64,000 bases of DNA from Marinobacter sp. SS21 (GTDB lineage: Bacteria > Pseudomonadota > Gammaproteobacteria > Pseudomonadales > Oleiphilaceae), in contig NZ_JAQNDA010000006.1 in NCBI RefSeq assembly GCF_028369065.1, positions 186,001-250,000 on the forward strand, read 5' to 3'. Below the pieces are notes generated by a model. The model saw nothing but the letters and a program-made list of their open reading frames with translations. It ran no database searches and was not told the origin of the DNA. Positions within the stretch are counted from its first letter, which is position 1, and each line of letters begins with the position of its first letter. A program made the position numbers and the translations under genes. Positions 58,562 through 64,000 of this stretch are shown piece after piece.

Positions 58562-61339
58562 ATGGCAAACCATCGCTCTACATCGGCCCCAATCGATACT
58601 CTGGCCTTGCTTGATGTCCGTGGCCAGCGTTATCACTACTTCAGCCTGCCCAAGGCGGCGGAAACCCTCGGCCAGCTCGACAAGCTGCCGTTTTCCCTGA
58701 AAGTGCTGCTGGAAAACCTGCTGCGCCACCAGGATGGCGACAGTGTGGAGCGTCGCCATCTCGACGCCATGGCGCAGTGGCTGGAGCAGCGTCACTCCGA
58801 TACCGAAATCCAGTACCGGCCAGCGCGGGTGCTGATGCAGGATTTCACCGGCGTGCCCGGCGTGGTGGATCTGGCGGCCATGCGTCAGGCGGTCGCGGCG
58901 GCGGGCAAGGACCCGGCGTTGATCAACCCGCTGTCGCCGGTGGATCTGGTGATCGACCATTCGGTGATGGTGGACAAGTTTGGCAACGCCAGCGCCTTCA
59001 GGGACAACGTCGCCATCGAGATGGAGCGCAATCGCGAGCGTTACGAGTTCCTGCGCTGGGGCCAGCAGGCTTTCGACAACTTCCGGGTGGTGCCACCGGG
59101 TACCGGCATTTGCCATCAAGTCAACCTGGAATACCTGGGCAAGACCGTGTGGACTCGGGAGCAGGACGGCAAAACCTTCGCCTTCCCCGACACCCTGGTG
59201 GGGACCGACTCCCACACCACCATGATCAATGGCCTCGGCATTCTCGGCTGGGGGGTGGGCGGCATCGAGGCGGAAGCCGCCATGCTGGGCCAGCCGGTGT
59301 CCATGCTGATCCCGGAAGTGGTGGGGTTCAAGATCACCGGCAAGCTGCGCGAAGGCATCACCGCCACCGATCTGGTACTGACCGTAACCGAGATGTTGCG
59401 CCAGCAGGGCGTGGTGGGCAAGTTTGTCGAGTTCTATGGCGATGGTCTCAAGGCCATGCCGGTGGCGGACCGTGCCACCATCGCCAACATGGCCCCGGAA
59501 TATGGTGCCACCTGCGGCTTCTTCCCGGTGGACGACCAGACCCTGAGCTATCTGCGGCTGACTGGCCGCGACGAGCAGCAGGTGGCGTTGGTGGAAGCCT
59601 ACGCCAAGGCCCAGGGGCTGTGGCGCGAGCCCGGACGCAACCCGCTCTATACCGCCACCCTGGAACTGGATATGGGCAACGTGGAGGCCAGCCTGGCCGG
59701 CCCCAAGCGGCCTCAGGACCGGGTTGCCCTGACCGCCATACGGTCGGCGTTTGAACTGGTGATGGCGACCGCGAATGGCGACCAGGCTGACGCCAACAAC
59801 GTCAACCTGATGTCGGAAGGGGGCCAGACCGCGGTGGGGGTTGAGGACAGTTACTGGCACCATTCCAGTCAGGACATCAACCTGGACGGCGAAGTGTACC
59901 GACTCGATCCGGGCGCGGTGGTGATCGCCGCCATTACCTCCTGCACCAACACCTCCAACCCCAGCGTGATGATGGCCGCTGGGCTGCTGGCGGAGAAAGC
60001 GGTGCAACGGGGGCTGAACACCAAGCCCTGGGTCAAGACGTCGTTGGCGCCGGGGTCCAAGGTGGTGACCGATTACCTGAAGGTGAGCGGCTACCAACAG
60101 GCACTGGACCGGCTCGGCTTCAACCTGGTGGGGTACGGCTGCACCACCTGTATCGGTAACTCGGGGCCGTTGCTGGAGCCCATCGAGCAGGCCATTGAGC
60201 AGGGCGATCTGGCGGTGGCATCGGTGTTGTCCGGTAACCGCAACTTCGAGGGCCGGGTGCACCCGCTGGTGAAAACCAACTGGCTGGCGTCGCCGCCGCT
60301 GGTGGTGGCCTTTGCCCTGGCCGGCAATGTCCGGATCGACCTGACCCGGGAGCCGCTGGCCAGCGACAGCAATGGCCAGCCGGTGTACCTGAAGGACATC
60401 TGGCCCAGCCAGCAGGAAATCGCCGAGGCGGTGGCGAAGGTCAACAGCGAAATGTTCCACCGGGAGTACAGTGAGGTGTTTGCCGGTGACGCCACCTGGC
60501 AGTCGATCCAGGTGCCTGCCAGCAAGGTCTATCAGTGGTCGGAGGACTCCACCTACGTTCGGCACCCGCCGTTTTTTGACGGCATGGGTGCGGCGCCGGA
60601 AGCCATCGAGGATATCAAAGGTGCCCGCATTCTCGCCCTGTTGGGGGATTCAGTGACCACCGACCACATTTCTCCGGCGGGGTCGATCAGGGCGGACAGC
60701 CCGGCGGGGGAATACCTGCAACGGCAGGGTGTCGCGCCCAAGGATTTCAATTCCTATGGTTCCCGCCGCGGCAACCATGAGGTCATGATGCGGGGCACGT
60801 TCGCCAACGTTCGCATTCGCAACGAGATGCTGGACGATGTGGAAGGGGGTTACACCCGTCACCTGCCAAGCGGCAAGCAAATGGCGATCTACGATGCCGC
60901 CATGGCCTATGTCGCCGATAATACTCCACTGGTGGTGATCGCCGGCAAGGAGTACGGCACCGGCTCCAGCCGGGACTGGGCCGCCAAGGGCACCCGGTTG
61001 CTGGGCATTAAGGCCGTGGTGGCGGAGTCGTTCGAGCGCATCCACCGCTCCAACCTCATCGGCATGGGGGTGATGCCGTTGCAGTTCGCCGAGGGCAGCG
61101 GTCGTCAGAGCCTCACACTGAGCGGGGATGAAACCATCGACATCGCCGGACTGGCCGGCGACATCCGGCCTGGCGCCAGTGTGACCATGACCGTCCGTTA
61201 CCCCGACGGCCACAGCGAAACCTGCGAGTTGCTGTCGCGCATAGACACCGCCAATGAGGCGACTTACTTCCGCCATGGCGGTATCCTCCACTACGTGGTG
61301 CGGGAGATGATTGCCGGGCATGGGGCCGCTGCCGAGTGA
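58562..61339 (+). CDS. acnA: Aconitate hydratase A
   Basis: The 925-residue protein isomerises citrate to isocitrate in the TCA cycle. The [4Fe-4S] cysteines are in ITSCTNTSNPS and GYGCTTCIGNSGPL, and active-site phrases are TLVGTDSHTTMINGLG, LLGDSVTTDHISPAG and GSSRDWAAKGTRLLGIK. The length and order fit AcnA/IRP type rather than AcnB. It is a single gene between the ABC exporter and the diguanylate cyclase. The acetyl-CoA produced by the island would enter this cycle, but no physical link is seen. Confidence 0.95.
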   Translation: MANHRSTSAPIDTLALLDVRGQRYHYFSLPKAAETLGQLDKLPFSLKVLLENLLRHQDGDSVERRHLDAMAQWLEQRHSDTEIQYRPARVLMQDFTGVPGVVDLAAMRQAVAAAGKDPALINPLSPVDLVIDHSVMVDKFGNASAFRDNVAIEMERNRERYEFLRWGQQAFDNFRVVPPGTGICHQVNLEYLGKTVWTREQDGKTFAFPDTLVGTDSHTTMINGLGILGWGVGGIEAEAAMLGQPVSMLIPEVVGFKITGKLREGITATDLVLTVTEMLRQQGVVGKFVEFYGDGLKAMPVADRATIANMAPEYGATCGFFPVDDQTLSYLRLTGRDEQQVALVEAYAKAQGLWREPGRNPLYTATLELDMGNVEASLAGPKRPQDRVALTAIRSAFELVMATANGDQADANNVNLMSEGGQTAVGVEDSYWHHSSQDINLDGEVYRLDPGAVVIAAITSCTNTSNPSVMMAAGLLAEKAVQRGLNTKPWVKTSLAPGSKVVTDYLKVSGYQQALDRLGFNLVGYGCTTCIGNSGPLLEPIEQAIEQGDLAVASVLSGNRNFEGRVHPLVKTNWLASPPLVVAFALAGNVRIDLTREPLASDSNGQPVYLKDIWPSQQEIAEAVAKVNSEMFHREYSEVFAGDATWQSIQVPASKVYQWSEDSTYVRHPPFFDGMGAAPEAIEDIKGARILALLGDSVTTDHISPAGSIRADSPAGEYLQRQGVAPKDFNSYGSRRGNHEVMMRGTFANVRIRNEMLDDVEGGYTRHLPSGKQMAIYDAAMAYVADNTPLVVIAGKEYGTGSSRDWAAKGTRLLGIKAVVAESFERIHRSNLIGMGVMPLQFAEGSGRQSLTLSGDETIDIAGLAGDIRPGASVTMTVRYPDGHSETCELLSRIDTANEATYFRHGGILHYVVREMIAGHGAAAE

Positions 61340-61461
61340 AGGCCGCTGGCGGCATCCGGGGGCAGATCCCATCGTCAGCGGCGATTTTGACGACTATAGT
61401 GTGATAATAACTGGCTGATCGCCCGGTCGTGGGGCGGGCCGAAGCGGACAGGGGAATTTGG

Positions 61462-63135
61462 ATGGCAAAGGGCGGATACCAGGATGTGGTGCAAAAGCTT
61501 GAAGTGCTCAAGTCGAAGTTTGTCACCCGAGTCACCCTGGAGCTTGAGCAGTTTACCGGACAGTTTCGATCAAGCGCGGAGCGGACCGTGCGCGGGGAAC
61601 TCGCACAGGAGGGTTACGAGTGGCTGCACCGTCTTGCCGGCTCGGCGGGTACCTTTGGGTTCCAGGCTCTGGGGCGTCAAGCCCGGGAGCTGGAACTTAA
61701 GCTCAAGTCGGTCTCGGAAGGGGGCGGGGCACTTCCTGCCGATGAGTTTCTGCGACAGCTCGAGGGCCTGAAAGAACTGCTCTCTGCCGATGCCGGGAGT
61801 AGTGCGATTCCGGTATTGGATAATCAGGTGGCGGACGCGTTGGAAATGACCCGGCAGGGAGTTGATCTGATTGAGCCCGACGATAGCATCGCTCGCGAGC
61901 TGGTGAGCGGACTTTCTCGCTATGGCTACGATGTGACCATCTACCCCAGTCCGGATGCCCACCAATCTGCGGGAGCCAGCAATCGGCTCGACACTGCCGC
62001 GGTGATCGTCAATGCCTGTTTCCTGGATCGGTTCGCGGCAGTGGAACCCGAGGATGAGCCCAATCCGGTCAGGCCATTGATTTATCTGTCCCGCAAAGCG
62101 TCGTTCGAGACCCGCTATCGCATCGCCGAGGCTGGCGCTGGCGGGTTATGTACCGTCCCGGTGGATGTGCCTGCGTTGGCGGACCGGATCGAGCAACTCA
62201 ACCAGGAGCGGGACGACAGTGCCGGGGGCAGGGTTGTGATAGTTGACGACGACGAGCAATTGGCAGAGCACTATCGTTTGGTGCTGTCCGCAGCCGGCAT
62301 GGAGGTGGTGGTGGTTACGCAGCCGGCGGAAGTGGTCTCCCAATTGGCCGAATTTCGACCGGATCTGCTCCTGATGGACATCCACATGGGGCGTTATTCC
62401 GGTGTCAGCCTGGCGCGGTTGATCCGTTTTCAGCCGGAATGGTTGGGATTGCCCATCGTTTATCTGTCCTCGGAACAGGACCGGGACGAGCAGATCGCCG
62501 CCCTGGCCCAAGGGGCAGACGATTTCATTGAGAAACCGATTTCTGACCAGCGATTGGCGAATGTGGTGCGAGCCCGCTGTAACCGCGCCCGCCAGCTTGC
62601 CCGGCTGGCGACCCGGGACGGCCTCACTGGGCTGCTGAAACACCCCACCATCAAGCAGGAACTGCAGAAGGAGTTCGCCCGCTGCCTACGCCATGGGACG
62701 GATGCCAGCGTGGCTATGTTGGATCTGGATCACTTCAAATCGGTAAATGACACTTTCGGCCATGCCACCGGCGATACCGTGATTCGAGCGTTGGCGAACC
62801 TGCTGAGGCACCGATTGCGTAAAACCGATGCCATTGGCCGTTACGGTGGTGAAGAGTTCGTGGTGATCCTGCCGGATTGTCCGCTGAACAAGGCCCAGAC
62901 CATCATGCAAGATGTGTGTGACCAGTTCGCCGGTCTGATGTTCAGTCACCAGGCCGTCGATTTTCGCGTCACCCTGAGCGTTGGAGTTTCCTTGCTGCAG
63001 GATTTCAACAGTGCCGAGGCCGCCCTGGACGCTGCCGATCAGGCGTTGTACCAGCGCAAGGCTCAGGGCCGTAACGGGGTCACCCTGTATCAAAAGCCCC
63101 ATCCCGAACCCCGTCGGGAGACCGCGCCGTCATGA
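61462..63135 (+). CDS. Diguanylate cyclase with Hpt and receiver domains
   Basis: The ATG at 61462 behind GGGGA gives 557 residues. The order is an Hpt domain (HRLAGSAGTFGF, about 60-72), a degenerate receiver-like region (about 125-245), a true receiver (VVIVDDDEQLAEHY, then LLLMDIHMG with the acceptor Asp and IEKPI with the Lys) and a GGDEF domain. The active site is RYGGEEFVVIL, and RKTD five residues before it is an intact inhibitory site. It should make c-di-GMP under phospho-relay control. The start of the next gene overlaps its stop (ATGA). Confidence 0.92.
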   Translation: MAKGGYQDVVQKLEVLKSKFVTRVTLELEQFTGQFRSSAERTVRGELAQEGYEWLHRLAGSAGTFGFQALGRQARELELKLKSVSEGGGALPADEFLRQLEGLKELLSADAGSSAIPVLDNQVADALEMTRQGVDLIEPDDSIARELVSGLSRYGYDVTIYPSPDAHQSAGASNRLDTAAVIVNACFLDRFAAVEPEDEPNPVRPLIYLSRKASFETRYRIAEAGAGGLCTVPVDVPALADRIEQLNQERDDSAGGRVVIVDDDEQLAEHYRLVLSAAGMEVVVVTQPAEVVSQLAEFRPDLLLMDIHMGRYSGVSLARLIRFQPEWLGLPIVYLSSEQDRDEQIAALAQGADDFIEKPISDQRLANVVRARCNRARQLARLATRDGLTGLLKHPTIKQELQKEFARCLRHGTDASVAMLDLDHFKSVNDTFGHATGDTVIRALANLLRHRLRKTDAIGRYGGEEFVVILPDCPLNKAQTIMQDVCDQFAGLMFSHQAVDFRVTLSVGVSLLQDFNSAEAALDAADQALYQRKAQGRNGVTLYQKPHPEPRRETAPS

Positions 63136-64000
63136 AGGCGCTGATTCTGGAGGACGATCTGCTGATGGCGGAACTGCTGGAGACCATCCTTGCCGGCCTC
63201 TACGCCCGTTTTGACGCCTGCATCGTCAGCTCGGTGACGGAAGCCAAGCAGGCCTGGGAACCGGATCGCTTCCAGTTGGTTATTTGCGATTGGAACTTGC
63301 CCGACGGTTCGGGGCTGGACGTGGTGCGTTACATCCGCCAGCAGGACCACGAGGTGCCGGTGCTGATGATTTCCGGACGGTCCGACCGGGAATCGGTGCT
63401 GGCGGCCGCCCACCACCGCATCAGCGGCTTCATCGGTAAACCGTTCAAGGTGGAAATGGTGCGTGATCGGCTCAAGTCCATCTTTCCGCCGGAGGCAGAG
63501 CCGGATGAGCCGTGCGAAGATCTGGAGCAGATGCTGACGGCGGTCTGTAACGGTCATTTTCAGTTGCCCACCACCCTGGAGCCCAGCGAAATCCTGACCT
63601 TGATGGAGCGCCCGGAAACGCTGGATGCCACCCAGTTGGCGGAACGCTGGCGGGATGAAACCGGGCTCACCACCCGGTTGCTGGATGTGGCCAACGCCAG
63701 TTCCTACCGTGCCACCGGTGAGCCGGTGGGTACACTGGCGGAGGCGATCCGGCTGATTGGCACCAAAATGTCGCTGAACCTGGCCCTGGGCCTGGCCATG
63801 GATGCCACCCATACCCTCAGTGACCCGCGCTTGCGGGAACGGGCGGAAGCCTACCAGCGGCAATGCGAGGAGGTTGGTCGTCACGCCCAGCAAATGTTTC
63901 GCAAGCTCGCGGTATCGGAGCCCAAGGCGTTCACCGCCGGACTGCTGAGCCGGGCCGGAGAGTTAGTGGTGTTAAGCGTCTTGCAGCAATATTTGAACAA
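63132..64000 (+). CDS. Receiver-HDOD signalling protein, 3' end beyond the window
   Basis: The frame is open from the ATG at 63132 to the right edge (289 codons). The receiver domain has LEDDLLMAELL, the acceptor Asp in VICDWNLPDGSG, and the Lys in IGKPFK. After a linker, residues about 160-289 form the start of an HDOD domain (LTLMERPETLDATQLAE, TLAEAIRLIGTKMSLNLAL). HDOD proteins are linked to nucleotide signalling and motility control, without known enzymatic activity. The overlap with the cyclase gene suggests they act together. Confidence 0.88.
   Translation, partial: MKALILEDDLLMAELLETILAGLYARFDACIVSSVTEAKQAWEPDRFQLVICDWNLPDGSGLDVVRYIRQQDHEVPVLMISGRSDRESVLAAAHHRISGFIGKPFKVEMVRDRLKSIFPPEAEPDEPCEDLEQMLTAVCNGHFQLPTTLEPSEILTLMERPETLDATQLAERWRDETGLTTRLLDVANASSYRATGEPVGTLAEAIRLIGTKMSLNLALGLAMDATHTLSDPRLRERAEAYQRQCEEVGRHAQQMFRKLAVSEPKAFTAGLLSRAGELVVLSVLQQYLN

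Noticed and set aside
58532..60565. Open minus-strand frame of 677 codons
   Set aside because: It lies entirely opposite acnA and has low-complexity, His/Gly/Gln-rich content.
1..64000. tRNA, rRNA, prophage, transposase or integrase genes
   Set aside because: None of the recognisable motifs was seen on either strand, so there is no direct evidence that the island is mobile.

Overview
The window is GC-rich, densely packed DNA from a Gammaproteobacterium, most likely a marine heterotroph. The signs are a dedicated proteobacterial sortase system of the kind described from marine species, a TRAP transporter, a DcaP-like porin, AcnA-type aconitase and several c-di-GMP/two-component proteins. No rRNA, tRNA, CRISPR array or insertion sequence was seen. 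This is a reading by eye: family names rest on remembered motifs and were not checked by a search.

Region 1 (1-10086, minus strand) is one tightly overlapping operon. It holds a CHASE2/PAS histidine-kinase-like protein without an obvious phospho-acceptor His, a single-domain response regulator, a 1082-residue protein with two PgsC/CapC-like membrane modules and a large periplasmic part, a secreted 811-residue protein of unknown family, a 297-residue secreted hydrolase-like protein and a further exported protein cut by the window edge. It may be an undescribed envelope or polymer system.

Region 2 (10141-25000) is mostly housekeeping: cysK, mgsA, a DUF3422 protein, the dedicated sortase system (kinase, regulator, VIT/vWA target, class GN-type sortase), a PlsC-like acyltransferase, small membrane proteins, an OmpA-like lipoprotein, a rhomboid protease with a TPR-like tail and a B-box/membrane/TPR-like protein.

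Region 3 (25148-53787) is a catabolic island of about 28 kb and the most interesting part. Uptake would run through the DcaP-like porin and a TRAP transporter with two paralogous binding proteins. A ligase and a class III CoA-transferase can activate the substrate. A peroxisome-like beta-oxidation set follows: alpha-methylacyl-CoA racemase, several acyl-CoA dehydrogenases, MaoC-type hydratase, MFE-2-like dehydrogenase and SCP2-type thiolase. The tail is methylsuccinyl-CoA dehydrogenase, mesaconyl-CoA C1-C4 transferase, mesaconyl-C4-CoA/itaconyl-CoA hydratase and citramalyl-CoA lyase, ending in acetyl-CoA plus pyruvate. I infer degradation of a methyl-branched dicarboxylate such as 3-methyladipate, or of itaconate/mesaconate/methylsuccinate. 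Four promoters in the island share one architecture (inverted repeat, TTGTTG-like -35, 17 nt, TAGGGT) and are probably controlled by the LysR-type regulator at its left end.

Region 4 (54128-64000) holds a nitroreductase with a membrane protein, an ABC exporter, acnA, an Hpt-REC-GGDEF diguanylate cyclase and a REC-HDOD protein cut by the right edge. Short tandem repeats with different units lie in several intergenic gaps.
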